DNA of 64,000 nucleotides from Austropuccinia psidii (GCA_023105745.1 JALGQZ010000007.1:51813569-51877568); one strand, 5' to 3'; shown: positions 22,178-35,692, counted from the first letter of the stretch. Made by a program: numbers and translations. Notes: generated by a model from the letters alone, not told the origin.

Positions 22178-22640
22178 GACTTCCAGTTTATATAAAAGGA
22201 ATTTTAATAAACTAATTAAAAGTGGAATACTGTTATGATAAGATAACAGAGATGTCACTGTAAGTTTCTAATGAAGTGCTGTTGGAATTTAGGCTTCAAC
22301 AGTCTAATAAGGTGTAAAAATGAATTAAATCATTTATTTGTGAGAGCGCTGACATTTCTAAAATAAAAATGTAAGTAATTTTAATTTGTAAAAATATAAT
22401 GTGTTAGAGCTCTGAGGTATCATTCAAAGGTAAGAATGATCCTCTTAAATATTGTAAGTACAAAAATATAGATGATGTCATAGTAAGATTTTTACCACAT
22501 CATCAAAAGAAATTAATAATGATTGATTTGCAAAATTAAATGATGTCATATAATATTTTATGACATCATTAATATTTAAAATAATAAATTTTAATTTTTA
22601 GGTTAAAGTTTGAACCTAATAATTGAATAAAAGAAAAAAT
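22178..22640. other. Unassigned AT-rich sequence
   Basis: No gene visible. It has repeated ATGATGTCATA-like words (near 22475, 22545 and 22560). It probably belongs to the LTR insertion on its left or to its junction with element C. Confidence 0.3.
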
Positions 22641-25084
22641 TAAGATGTAGACGGTGTAGCAGGTAAGCCATTACATGCTTGCAGGCGCACACTCATGTTG
22701 AGCCTTCTATTTAGAAGTGAGGCTTTTACTTCTTTATCTTCAGTAACTAAGTTGAACTCTGATCCTGTATTGACCAGTGGCATTTGTGGATATTTTTCTT
22801 TACCAAAAAACTGCATTAATCCAAGTGGACAGGTATACTTAATCCTTGTTTTTAAGATTCTTTAATAATTATAAAAATAATATCTTCTTTGATTTTCAAA
22901 GCTTTAACTGATTTTATAGCATCCTTTTCTTCAAGAGAAACTCCTTGCAACCTGTGAATTAAGGAGAGGAAAGCTGATAAGATTTCTTCCAAAGCTAAGT
23001 TTATTTTTTGTTCCAAGATTCTCTTCATAACATTTGTAATTTCTAATTTTGATTTTGTTTCTTGATTATCCCTCTTATCTTCTATGAATTCTTTCTTTTC
23101 AATTTTGTGATGAACCATATTTCTATTTGACCTTTCACTTTCCTCTTTGAAGTTCTATTTTTCTTTACTTTCAGCTGCTCCAAGTTTTCCATTTCTTGTA
23201 GTATGTTTATATTTATATTTGGCTCAAACAATTATCTTCATCTCTTCCTCAGCCTCATCCTAATGATACACCCCTAGTAGTATGGGCTTTTTAAAGTGAG
23301 AATCTTCTTTATTTTTGCTTTCTTTCTTAGCCAATCTTTGATTTGTTTTTCTGAGAGTTGCATGTGTTTCCAAAATCTCAGTGGGTGAAGATACTGTTGG
23401 TGGTTGCCAATTACCCCAGTCTTCTACTTGAGAAATTGAAACTTATTTTTATGCCTTCTTTAGCTCAAGTATCTTTTAATCTTCTGGTCTTGATAGAGGA
23501 TTTTAATTTCTAATTATCTTCTTTGAGGTTTTCATCTGCTCATTATCAGATTCCCTGACTAAATCCTTTGGAGATTTGGTTCCCCCTGAGGGTACCTTTG
23601 GAAATTGAGGTGAAGGAAATTTAATCCTTTCCTACTGAAAATTCTCTTTTCCATATATTCTTCCAGGTAGCTTCAGCTGGTAAATGAATTAAAATCTTAA
23701 AAACAGTAATAACACTTTAAGGGTGGTCTTGGATAAATTTGTGCTGGCACATAAGGCGTATAATTTGCAGCTAAATTTGCCTGGGTATATCTTGGTCTGA
23801 ATGGCTGTGCATTTGGTGCTAATCCTGACCCTTGTGTGTGTTGTTTATCCTTCCAGACCTTTTTTGGTGGATTAACAGATTCTGATCATTCTTTCAGTTG
23901 GTCTAAAGAATCCTTCATTGGATTTAATTCTTTTTGGGCTTCATTAACATGGGCCTAATAAGCTGGTGGATTATTTATTTTCTTTTTAATATCCTTCATT
24001 TAATTGATAACCTCCTCCCAGATTCCATCTTCAAATATAGTTCTATTTTTGCTTTTGATTTCATCTGACTTTGATAATTGTGACTTCTCTTTAATAACTA
24101 CTGCTTCCTCCAATTCTTCCTCACTATAACTTCTGAGAATATGAACTTCAGGTAAGATATATCCTCCCTCTCTTGCTTGAACAATGGTCATTTCTTTGAT
24201 CATTCCTTTAGTAACACTATTTTTAATTTCTGTTGATGAAGATTAAAAGCACCCTCATGATAATAATTTTATTTTTTGATATATCCATACTTAAGCAGAT
24301 ATTTTGAGATTATGTACTCTCCCCTAATGAGCACTCTTTATTATAAAAAGCTCTTAAATCCTCCTTACTGTTCATTCTTATTAAATAGTCTTGTTGATTA
24401 ATCTTTCCTATGTATTCTTTCTGGTCCCAACTTTCCCCATTTAGTCATAATTTCCTTTTTCAACTGATCATAATCCTCCCTTTCATATCCTGACATTCCT
24501 TCAATTTTATATCAGATATCCTTATCTTCATACCAGAATGCTATTTGCATGGCCAAATCCCTTTCAATGGATCCTTCAGTTGATGCTATCATTTATTCTC
24601 TCTTGATAAAAAACTAAACATCACTTCCATAAACTTTGACGCTATAGTCCTTTTCCCTTATTTTGAAAGTCTTTCTTGTGGGTATTTTCACTCTTTCAGG
24701 TTTCTGAGGTGTTTTTGTAATATGTACCCTTTTAAAAAATCTTACAGCTCTTGGAAATGTTTCTAGTATACATGTTTCTAATTTCTTTGGGGTTGATGAT
24801 GGTGATTTTTTCTGGGGTCTGAGAGTTCTTTCAATAGTTTCATCCTCAGTAGTAATACCAGGTAAGAATTGAGTTTATTTTGTCTTCTTTCCATGTCTTT
24901 TTGCAGATTTTTCCATAGCCTTCTGTAATTCTAACCTTTTCTTCTGAAATATTTCATCATTCTCTAAATGAGAAAAATCCTCTTCTTTTCTTTCTTTCAG
25001 ACCTAATTCTTTAATTATGAACTGCTCTTTCTCCAGTTCCTCCTCCAAGGTTAGAACCTTCTTTTTGTATGATGATTCCTCCAT
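22641..25084 (-). pseudogene. Gypsy C Gag and protease, decayed
   Basis: The minus-strand Gag starts at ATG 25084. The first 69 residues are a charged coiled-coil-like segment (EESSYKKKVLTLEEELEKEQ). A capsid-like middle contains EDYDQLKKEIMTKWGKLGPE (near 24440). Further helical fragments are at 24203-24000 and 23118-22852. The protease trace near 22770 reads PLVNTGSEFNLV, with Asn where the catalytic Asp of the DTG motif belongs. Several stops and frame changes. The order Gag then protease, continuing into the linker and RT to the left, makes this the 5' half of element C. Confidence 0.65.
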
Positions 25085-25229
25085 GATAATTTTGCTCTAA
25101 AAAAATGATTATTTTTCTTCATGACTTTTATATGATTTTTATTAATATTTTAATTATTTCTTTTTAAGATTATTAAGATTAAACCTTTAAGATTGATAAA
25201 GTGATCTTATTAATGATACTTGCGATTGA

Positions 25230-25252
25230 TATGCCACTGTTGGTACACCAGA
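25230..25252 (-). other. Probable primer binding site of gypsy C
   Basis: The minus strand reads TCTGGTGTACCAACAGTGGC right after the LTR end GTTCCCACA. About 145 nt of AT-rich leader separate it from the gag ATG. Assigned by position only. Confidence 0.45.
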
Positions 25253-25765
25253 TGTGGGAACTCCTTTTGTTATGGGATAAAAAACGGGAAGTAACTTGAG
25301 GGAAGAACTATTGGTGAGTCTGTTTTGAACTCCAGGATTAGCCAATAACCATGGGTGCTAAGGTGCATCATATACCCCTCTAAAGATACTGAAAAAGATA
25401 CCTTCTTGATGAAATCACAAATCAATTATTTAGATTTGTGGCTTTTCAATTGGATAGCTTTATTCACAAGTATCTATCACTCTGTCAATGCAATATTACT
25501 ATGATAATAATGTTAATGCCTGATATATTTCATTAATAAAGGGTTTTGCTTAAATTTCTTTGTTGATGATATAGTACTTTTTGATTAATTTCTTTAGGAT
25601 TACTCCTTTTAATACTTGAGATGTTGAAAGAATAGTTTTTTTCAGATTACTATTAATATTAACAATAATCCTGATAGCTAATTCACACTTTTAAAGGTGA
25701 TATGATAAGACTATCAATATAAATATAATAATTTAAGGGTAAGATAGTTTTATAAAGGTGGTTAT
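25253..25765 (-). repeat. 5' LTR of gypsy C, truncated
   Basis: Plus-strand start TGTGGGAACTCC adjoins the primer binding site. The sequence aligns with the reverse complement of about 27706-27355, sharing GGAAGTA-CTTGAGGG, GATACC-TCTTGATGA and AAAGGTGGTTATGG. It then stops at the point where an inverted LTR copy begins. Confidence 0.6.
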
Positions 25766-25769
25766 GGCT

Positions 25770-27706
25770 AAATGTGGTATTCCATGACTGTTTTGCCAAG
25801 GTTGAAATCCAGGAGATCAAAGCTGAAAGGTCATTCAATAATAATAATATATATATTAATAAAATAAAGATGAAAGTGAAAAAATAAAAATAAAAAGTTG
25901 CAAAAAATAAGAATAGATTAGATCAGAATATTAAGAATAAGTATTATACTTGAGTCAAAATGAAATTTTACCTATAGTTACATATTGCCTCAACTCCATA
26001 ACATAAATAACTCTCTAGATATAATGGATTTATAATATATAATAATACTATAAGCCCCTTACTATGTACAAGAATATTCCTGAAGATGATTCAGCTTGTT
26101 TAAATATTTGATATGAGTAAGAATGTGTAAAAGTACATAAGTAATACCATTACTCTTGCAACATTATGTGTCAAATTTCTTCACATGAAAAAAAAACTTA
26201 AATATAAGTTGAAATGGTGTTAAATTATGCCAATCCAGCTTAAACTGCCATAAAAAAATTAAAATTTATCATTTAAAAATTAATTATTACATAGAAAAAG
26301 TATCAACTAAATTCAGCTCAAGAATTTTAAGAAGAGAAATAACATTAGTAGAGATAGGAATACAGGTTAAAAAATGGTTCAATACCTGTATCAAATGACA
26401 CACTTTAAAGGGTTCTCACCAGCAAGATTCCCTCAAGGTGGTGCATAATAGGAATAAATTGCAGTTCAAATATCATTATAATTCAAAAATATGGTGAAAT
26501 ATCTTGATAAAATGGCAGTGTCCCAAATTCAACCACTAGCAAAAATATCTCAAGCATGTGCACTGACAATGATAAACTTCAGGATGGTGCAGTATCTTGA
26601 TCAGATGATACTCTTTTGAATCTAACCAGAAAAAAATTCTCTCAAGGCTGTGCATATTAGGAATAAATCTCAGTTCAAATATCAGTATAATTCAGAAAAT
26701 AGGGTGCAATAAACCACGCATATGGTACTATATTCTGATCAAATAGCACCATTCTAAATTTAACCACTAGGAAAATATCTCAATTCTTTGTACTGACAAT
26801 AATAAAGCTCAGAATGGTGCAATCAACAAAACATATGATAAAATATCTTGATCAACCTATACCATTTCCAATTTAGCCACCAGAAAAATTGTTGTTCAAG
26901 GTGGAATCTGGCTAAGTCAATTGTTTTTGTAAGGCTCAATGGAGGTCCCAAAAGCTATTAATAAAAATCCTCTATCCATTTTTCCCCATGCTTGTGATTC
27001 AAAAAATAATCTTTAGTATCAATCCATCCCTTCACTAGTAGGATCATCTAGTATTATATTGAAAATATCAGTAGAAAGGCTCAGTACTCTATAGTATTAT
27101 TTATGATCAATTCATGAAAGATATTTAGAATATTCATGAGATAGCTCAAAATTACTCAAAAGTATCACTGTTATAGTAGTGGTGTTAAAGTAGTGTTTGA
27201 AGCTATTATAATTAGTGATATTATCCAATTCATCAATGAAATTCATTTATAGAAAGGACATATCATCTTACCCTTCTATACATTGGATTATATTTATATT
27301 ACTCCTAATAGTATTACATTACTGCTATATTATCTATATCTTACCATTATATTAACCATAACCACCTTTAAAAGAGGCCTCCTCAGAAAAAGTATTCAAA
27401 AAACCATATTATCAATAAAAGAAGGTAAGAAACCCCAATTATCAAAAAAAAAATATTAACAATTAAAGTTATTATGATAGTGATATTTTTTGAAAAACTG
27501 ATAGAGGCTGATGAATAGAATTTATTAATTGAAAAGCTAAAAAATTAAATGGTTGATTGGTGATCTCATCAAGAGGGTATCTTTTTTAGTTTAATTACAG
27601 GGGAAGCTATTACACTTTATCACCTTAGGTTATTGACAAATCCTTAAATTAAAAACATAATCACTAATAATTTCCCCCTCAAGCTACTTCCTATTATTTA
27701 TCCCAC
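25770..27706 (+). repeat. Inverted C-family LTR abutting the 5' LTR
   Basis: In reverse complement this copy runs from TGTGGGATAAATAATAGG (27706) through the tandem array (26900-26390) to a block near 25800 that matches 5800-5860. It is therefore a nearly full LTR in the opposite orientation to the C element, making a palindrome with 25253-25765. No matching internal region follows on the right, so it is a solo or rearranged LTR. Confidence 0.6.
26390..26900. repeat. ~140-bp tandem units in the inverted C LTR
   Basis: Four units with TTGATCA-GATG-type and CTCAAGG-TGTGCATAATAGG-type words. They are the reverse-orientation counterpart of 4790-5250. Confidence 0.6.
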
Positions 27707-27880
27707 AATGCCTTTTGACTTGATAGAGAAATTGGGCTTCAGAATTGACTCTGTCATTTTATTTGCTTCTGATGCTTCAGGTTTGACCCCAGTTCTATTT
27801 GGTGACAATACTATTTCACCTCTTCATGAGTATGACATTTCAGTCTTAGAACTGATCCTTGAATTTGATTTTTAGCTTGG
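27707..27880 (+). other. Short coding-like remnant, family unknown
   Basis: An open frame of 57 codons from ATG 27707 (MPFDLIEKLGFRIDSVILFA ... SPLHEYDISVLELILEF) to TAG. Its amino-acid make-up is more protein-like than the surroundings, and it begins immediately after the LTR end. It may be a fragment of the gene the LTR landed in. I do not recognise the family. Confidence 0.3.
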
Positions 27881-29430
27881 GTCATTTGAGTTGTGTTCAC
27901 GTTTTCCATTGTTGTATTTTATGCATCATGGTTGTTATTAATATGCCTCTGAGACTAAATAACTGATTGCAAATCAGAGAGTTATTTGTGATTTCCAATC
28001 ATAAATTTCATCTTTTTGAATTCAGACAATTTAAATTATGGACTGGAGTTGGAAATTGCAAATTAATTTTTAAATATCTCAAAGAAAAAAATTGAATTCT
28101 TCCTCAGTGAGTTTTGAAAAAACATTTAGAAAAATTCCAAAAAAATATAAATAAATAGATTAAATTTATTTAAATTAAAGATTATTTGGAAATTTTCTCA
28201 ACATTATTTTCAAAAACCAATCATGAACTAGGACTAAAAAAGTTGATAAAAGAAATTTATAATTTTTGGAGTGAGTTTGATCTATTTGGATTAGCTTTTT
28301 AAGCTCTAGTGAGAGATTCCAATAGGATTAAATGTTTGGCCTTTATTCAAAATTTAATATTTTAAATGGTTTCATAGTATAATTACAATGAAAACTCAAA
28401 TTCATCAAGCAAAGTGAATAATCAATCAGCTAAAATTATAACAAATTAAGTTAAATTAAGTTTTTAAGCTGGCTCAAATTCTATGAATAGAAAGTTATCT
28501 ATCTTTATATTTGTTTTATTATATACCAAATCCATCCATTAATAAATCTCAAATTTTTTAGTGGTCTGGTTTTTTGTAGCAAGGAATTTATTGTATTTTA
28601 GTTTTTAATAATTTAAAATTAAATGAAGTCATATTGTATTGGGGTTCTGGGTTACCATTCAACAGATTACATTATATCTAAAAAATATTATTGAATGCTT
28701 TTCCAAAGAAAACTTTATCACATTGAATAAGATTTGAATTTATTTTCATGCATTTAATTCCTTAAAAGGTCTTTTCTCAGCTTGAAACATTAATCAGGAT
28801 TAGAATTTAAAATAATCATACTAATTCAGATAATTCAAAATATAAAGATATCAGTATAAGTATAGGGCATTCGTAATCCCACATCAGCAAAATCGTAAAA
28901 ACACATAAGTATTTACATTTTTATACTAAATTATTATAGGTTTTTTCCATAAATTAGTAAACAAATATAACAAATTTGCTGGGACACTTTTCAATTATAA
29001 AAGCAAAAAACATAAAACACCTTCCAAAAACCCTCTAGAGAACCCCAACCCATTTTTTCAATTGTTTTTTCACATGCCCCTTAAAGCAAATTATCAAACA
29101 CAATCAAGTATTCCAATTTTTTTTCCCCCAACCAAACTTCTTTTTCAAAAAAATGTTTCCAAACCATTTTTATTTCTTTTTGCACCAAAAAAACCCATTT
29201 TCTTCCTAACAAACATCCCTCCAAAGCCTTTTACCCCTTTTTTTCACTTCAACAATAACCAAAATTGGATATTTTCTCCTTCCCTCTCCAGTAACCCATA
29301 CACTTCCACCTATTTTTTCATACTTTTCATGGCTTTTTCCCCAGATTTTATTGTTTCAAAATACTCTTTCCTCTTTACACAAACCCCAATTTACCACTTT
29401 TTTCCTTTGTTTTAAACTTCTTCAGATTTT
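27881..29430. other. AT-rich sequence without recognisable genes
   Basis: Nothing convincing. It contains a Phe/Pro-rich open frame (29062-29415) that arises from pyrimidine-rich, low-complexity DNA rather than a protein gene. The 3' part may be upstream DNA of the MULE that follows. Confidence 0.4.
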
Positions 29431-30383
29431 TCACTTATGAATTCTCCAGCCCCCACCAAAGGTATATCTCAAACCCTTGATCTTTTTTAGAAGAATTTTA
29501 ATAATGTTACCAGGGAAAAGGGGTATTCTGTGTCCCCCTTGGGGGACAATTGGACCCAAAATCAAATTTAAATAGGTTTTGATACGTCTGGCATGCTGAA
29601 TTCCCACAAAAAAATCTAATATAAGACAGTCACTTCAAGAAATCTAGACTGTCATTTTATAATTTATGCAAGAAAACATTCTAAGAGTAAAACTTGGACT
29701 CTGAAGGTCAAAAATCCTAAACACAGTCATGATTTCACTAAAAATATCATGGCTCATCCTTCCTTCAGAAAATTTAATGAGAAAAACAAATTCCAAGTTT
29801 CTCATATTCATGAATCACTGTAAATGCCAAGGAAAATTTAGGCCCTATTATGAATCCAGATGGAGCCTCTGAGGTCTGTAACACTCAAAGATATTTCGAA
29901 CCAAGTAAAGAAGATAAATAGAGAAAGACTTCAGGTCAGAATGTCCATTCATGCTCTTATTGACACCATCAACAAGAAAACTTTGTGTGGTCCTCTCCAA
30001 AGATACAGAAGGACAAATCACCTCATTGTTTTCACTCACCAACTTTCTATAAAAATCCTTCAAGGATCTCCTCATGTGATTCTTATAGATTGTACCTATA
30101 AAAAATTACACAATGCTAATTTTTCATATTGTGGTATTCAGACCCATCAAAAAAACCTTCTGCGGATTTCTTTGTTTTATTGAGGACAAAACTTAATGTT
30201 GCTATACTTGGGAATTTAATTGATAACTGAAAAAGCTCCCAAAAATACTAATATTGTCTTACCAACAGTAATTTTTGTTGATAGGGATTTTTTCTTGGAA
30301 GATTCTATTCAGAAACTCTTTCCAAACTCAAAAGTAATTCTATACCTTTTCCAAATCAATGAAGATGTATATCCCTATTCAAT

Positions 30384-32171
30384 TGTGAGCCTTAGAGGTA
30401 TTCCTATATACCCAAAAGACCACAAATAACAAAATTATGTTATAATTATAAATCAAAGTAAATTTATTTGTATTATACAAACCAAAATTCTGAATACAAA
30501 TATAAAATGTATATAAAAAAGTAAAATTTTAATTATAATTTAAGATTGAAGTTATATTGAAATTTAAAATTTTTGAAATACACTTTTCCTTGCAAAAGTT
30601 AAGTAAAAATAACTTTTCAATAAAAATATCAAAATTAAAATATTTTGGAAAAAATTCAAATAAAAATTATTCTAGGTTTTTTCAATGAATAAACTCATGT
30701 TAATTATTTCACCATTGGATTCCTCATAAAATATGCGGTGGGGTCACCTCTGGGTGAATATTTTGTAACTAAACTCTCAATAAGCTTAAATTGAGTTTTT
30801 AGTATTTTCTGTATGAAACTCTGAAAATACTCAAAAACCTTGTTTTAATTAACACCACATGGTGTTAAACATCAATTTTTGTGTCAAAACTGAGGTCTGA
30901 TGTGTAGTTTAGAAGCTATTCTGAATTGAAGTACTTTTGATTGAAATGTCAGAATGTGTGTGTGTATTACATGAGTGAGCTTAGATTTGTATATGTGGAA
31001 TCAAGTATCACAGTTGTGTACTGTACATTTTCAATTTAATTACATTTGTAAACTTCTAGTATAATACATGGTGAGGAACTAAACTAAAAAATAAATTTGA
31101 AAGATTAATTTTGGGGGGGAAAGGAATCTTGGCTCCAAGGGTGCCAGACTCCCCCAAATTCCTTTCTGAAAGGTGTGAAATGTCAAAATTTAAGCAAAAG
31201 TTCTTCTTTTTGGCCTGGAAATGAGTCACAGGGTCTGTGACTCAATGGATTATTATGTTTTGATACCAAGGGAAGTTTTAACTGTTTCCACAAGGGTAAA
31301 ACTACCACTAAGTTGCAACAATCTTAGTAAAAACAGCTTAAACTGGTTTTGAGGTCTCTTAAACACACTCTGACATACCCTTAAGGCTTGAAACCAGGTA
31401 TTACTATAGCAAGGGGTGATTTAAGGGACTAAAATGGCTGAAAATAGCTAAAATAAGACCTTTTTGGTCTAGAACAGGGTGCAACAATGCCATAATTGGA
31501 TTTTCTGATGTCAGTGTGTTTTTCACGACTTATTAAATTAATGTTGACTATTGGGGTAATAAAATTGGTGTCTATAAAAGAATGTCTTCTTTGCACCACT
31601 TTTTTCCTCATGTTAGAGTCTTTTCCTTTTATAATTAGCTTAAACACTGTTAAACCGATCAATAAAAGATTTTAACCACCATTTTTTAATCACTGTAAAA
31701 TTTTTAACCACATTAAAAAATAATGATAATCATTTTTTGTAACTCTTATAACCATTTTTACCCTTGAACTACCCCAAAAGTGAATTAAAACAGCTTTCAT
31801 CACAGTTAACTTTGTCACTCTGTTTTTAAGTTCACTCTGGTCACTTTTGGGTGTGTTTTCTCTTGAATATTCTTTTATAGACTTTGTTCTCATATTAATT
31901 TCCTTCAATTATTTTCTCAATTAATTCCAATTGAGATTTATCTTCATGAAATTTCTTTTGTAGCCTCAAATATCTCTTGTAAAGTCTTTTTGAATACATT
32001 TTTATTGTTTTTGAAACAAAAAAGTCTATAATACTCTTTTCTTATACTAAAAGAGTTAAAAAAATTAATTTGGCATGTTTTCTTCTGAAAACTCTAAATT
32101 TTTGCGTTATACAAATTTTGAGGACAGGAAAAGTACTTGATTTTTAATCGAAGCTTCATATCTTCACCTTA
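30384..32171 (+). repeat. Solo LTR related to element A
   Basis: Starts TGTGAGCCTTAGAGGTATTCC and ends ...CATATCTTCACCTTA, matching the element A LTR in inverse orientation over its length with many substitutions, mostly transitions. The terminal CA expected after CACCTTA is missing and the target-site duplication is not clear, so the right end may have lost a few bases. Open frames at 31429-31662 and 31690-31908 correspond to frames in the A LTR and are not genes. Confidence 0.8.
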
Positions 32172-33518
32172 AATTAATGTATAAAGCTTTTTATGGGACT
32201 TTGAAATCAAGTGGCTCACTCTACTCTGTGTGGGTATTGACTCCTTTGGGACTAATTTCTCAGGTTATGTTTTCCTTAAAGGGAAAATATTTCAAAATGA
32301 ACTTGAAGATACTGAATTAGTGCAATATTTTGAAAAAAAATTGATTCTATTAAAGGATTATTTCATTCCAGCCTTGACCAAAAACCATTCAATTTCACCT
32401 TGGGTGGGCTCCACCACAAGAGTTGAAGGCACAAATGCAATTATTAAGCTTTGGCTTCAAAAGTCCACTTTAATTCTCCTTGAGGCTTTCAGAGCCCTTC
32501 AAATTGCTTTTTAAAATTTCAAAACAAAATTTTCCTCAAATTCAAAATTTACCAATAAATACAGTAATTCTCAAGGCATACATTTCAAGAAGAATAAACA
32601 ACAGGAATTGGCCAAGCTCAAAAATCTTCATTTGTCAGACTCCCATCCCCACAGTAGACTTTGCACTTACGTTTAGAGATTTTTCATAATCAATTGCATA
32701 GATCTTTCATAAGATTCACTTCTTTTATTCTTAATATAGTTTACAGAATGACTATCAAGGAGAGGATCAAATTTTCTGGAAAAAAGAAAGAATTATTCAA
32801 AAAAATTATTTCCAGATATTTAGTAAAACCTTGTTCAAGTACCAATGACAGAAATTACCCAGCTTATACAGATTAGTCAGCAGTATTTGACTTGAAAAGC
32901 TCCATTTTCTTGAGTTCCCAAGATTAAAGAGGACTAATACTATTATTAAGACCCTTTTAATTGAAAAATATCTTTAGAAGACCTCAAGTGTCAAAAAATT
33001 AAAATAGGGATCCCTCAAGGTTTGAAATACTTAAGAGCTAATTCAAGAGAAGAGGAAAAACTTTATTTAAAAAGGAAAAAACAAAAACTTCAATTTAAAA
33101 CTCAATCACTTTCACTCATATCATAGAAGTGAATTCATCTGAATTATGTGGAGATTCTGAGGACTCACTATCCAAATTGATAATACCTTCATCAGAAAAA
33201 ATACAAAAAGCAACTGATTTGAATCAATATGGCAAATGAAGGGTTTCAAATAACAGAAGAGCCTAAGAGAGGTATTTTAACAGGCCTTCCACTGCTCCAA
33301 ATACTTATTATTCAATTTAATTGAGCTGTGATAATTCCCAAAGCAATCACAAAACAATTACTTAATTCTTAAAGCCTTTTGTGCGTTTTGAATTAATTTT
33401 GATAAAGGATTTGCTTGGTTGTTTCAAGTTTGATATATTTTTTCAACCAATTCTCTTGGGTACCTGGCTCAGAAAGCTTTCCAAACTTCCTTTTTAAATG
33501 AAATTTCAAACCAGTAAA

Positions 33519-35692
33519 TGTGAGCCTGTGAGGTATGTATAACATACCCATAAGGCCACAAATGATTTTATAAACAGCTAATTTTGTCTTGAACAGACTT
33601 TTTAGCTGAAATTAAAATAAAAAATAACAAAAAATAAGTATAACTCTTTTTTGGATAAACAAAGTTATAAATATTATGTCATTTTTGGATTCTACACCAA
33701 AAATAACCTAGGGTACATCCATAAGGTGTTATACCCAAAAACACTTATTTCTTGGGTTATTAGAAGATTTAAGAATCTCACAGTAGTAATGTAGCTTTTT
33801 TAACATTTTTTTAAAATTGCTAAATTTAAGCTTAAATAAGCTTAAATTTAAAGTTGCATAAGGTTAATGCAAACTTACCAAAATTTTAGTTAAAATTGAG
33901 GTGTGGTGTATATTTACTGAATTGGCTAAGGATCTGCCATACAGAATGTAAATCCTGCGTGAGCTCAATTCAAAAGGGTTTAAAGCCATGGTATGGCTTT
34001 AAATAAATAAAAGGGCAAAATCCACGCAAAAAGGTGGGACAAAGGAAAAAGACCAAATAGAGCTGGGGTACCCAACTTTTTGGATCTGCAATGATTCAAT
34101 TAAGGTTGTCCACCTGTATTGGAGGATTTTCAACCTTATTTAAGCTTTAATATTAGACTTTGATCCAACCTTAAGGTTTAAACTGGTTTTATCCCAATTT
34201 GGACAGGAATTTCAAGCTGCCAAAGGGTAAATCCTAATATGCAGGTTTTAAATCAAGGTTTTAAGAACTGTCAAAGCTTAATAAAGCTTAAAAAACTTAA
34301 ATAAGCTTAAAACTTTAAAGTTACAAGCATCAAAACCTTATCAAAAGCTAAGGTTTGGTGTGTATTGCTATTTTACGGGGAAAAATAGCAATAACTTCAA
34401 AAATTCATTAAAAATCCAAATCTTAATGGATTTGCTTGGAAATTTCACACAGCTTAGAATTTAATATTATCTATATATAAATTGAATTTTAAGTATCTTC
34501 TATAAGTAAATTTCCTGGGTAAATAGCCTGGAAATTTACTCTTTTAATTAAGCTCAAAGAAAATTATGATTTCTTTAAAAATTAATTAAAAATTGAGTTT
34601 AAGAGATTTCTGCTTGAAACTCTATTTTTAAGTTGTTCATGTGATGAAATTTAATATAAATAAGCTTATTTATATTAAAAACTTAAAATAATTAGTTTAA
34701 ATGAGGATTAAAGCTAGATGGAGTTAAGAATAACACTGGTAACTTTAAATTGGAATTAAAAACAAGTTGCCTTAAGTTAAGAACCTTGTTTTTAAGTATG
34801 GTTTTTCAGTTTTGACCTTAGCACGCCCTCTATATTCATTATGAATCATGAGAGATGCTCTGAAGACATAAAAAGAGTCTTTTCATCACTGTTTTTGTCC
34901 ATCATTCATTATCAATCCAATCATATTAGACATTTAAACAGGTAAAGTTTTATTATTTATAAAATCTTATTATTAAAGTAATTCTTAAGTTATTTTATTC
35001 TTTATTAATTGTAAATTACAGAATTGAAGTCATAGAATTCAGATTATTGTTGTAATCATCAATAATATATTTTATATTATAAAATTTTCATCTTAAATAT
35101 CTTTTAAAATCCACAAATTCCTCTTAAAAACTCTTTAATCTTAAATTTTATCATAAAAAGTTGTTTTATCCTTAAAATTGTTGATTTTAGATGTTTTTTT
35201 AACTTATAATCATTATTTAATATAATAACTGTTGCTGTTTAACTTGTTGTATTAAATAAATATTATAAGTAAGTTTTCTCTAAAGTTTTATATTTTTTTA
35301 TCTAGTATTAGTCTTTTTTATATCAAATTTTATTCTATAAGAATTATTTCTGCACGGTGTGTGTTATAATTCTCTTATAAATAATATCTATATTATTTAT
35401 ATGTGGTTAATATTCATATTTCCATGTGTAATTGTCCCATTAAGAGCTTTACAATTCTTATTGTTATAGCTGTCAGTGACTATAACAATAATAGAATAAT
35501 TATAATTTATTATAATTATTATTTTTTTTTCATTATTATATTTTTATAATAATAATTAAATTTCTTTTTTTATATAATTATATTTAAATTTGTGGTTATA
35601 ATATTTTATTATATTATATATTTCTATTGAGGACAGTCATAGTACTCTTGATTTTGTTACTATTATCAAGACTTTCATAGACAAACCTCACA
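33519..35692 (+). repeat. Solo LTR, family D (copy 3, 2174 bp)
   Basis: TGTGAGCCTGTGAGG ... ACAAACCTCACA, flanked by GTAAA at 33514-33518 and 35693-35697. It interrupts the OTU-like region of the MULE; removing it restores a readable OTU motif. It is the longest and best bounded copy of the family in the window. Confidence 0.85.

Noticed and set aside
29062..29415. 117-codon Phe/Pro-rich open frame
   Set aside because: It comes from low-complexity pyrimidine-rich DNA; composition is not protein-like and no domain is seen.
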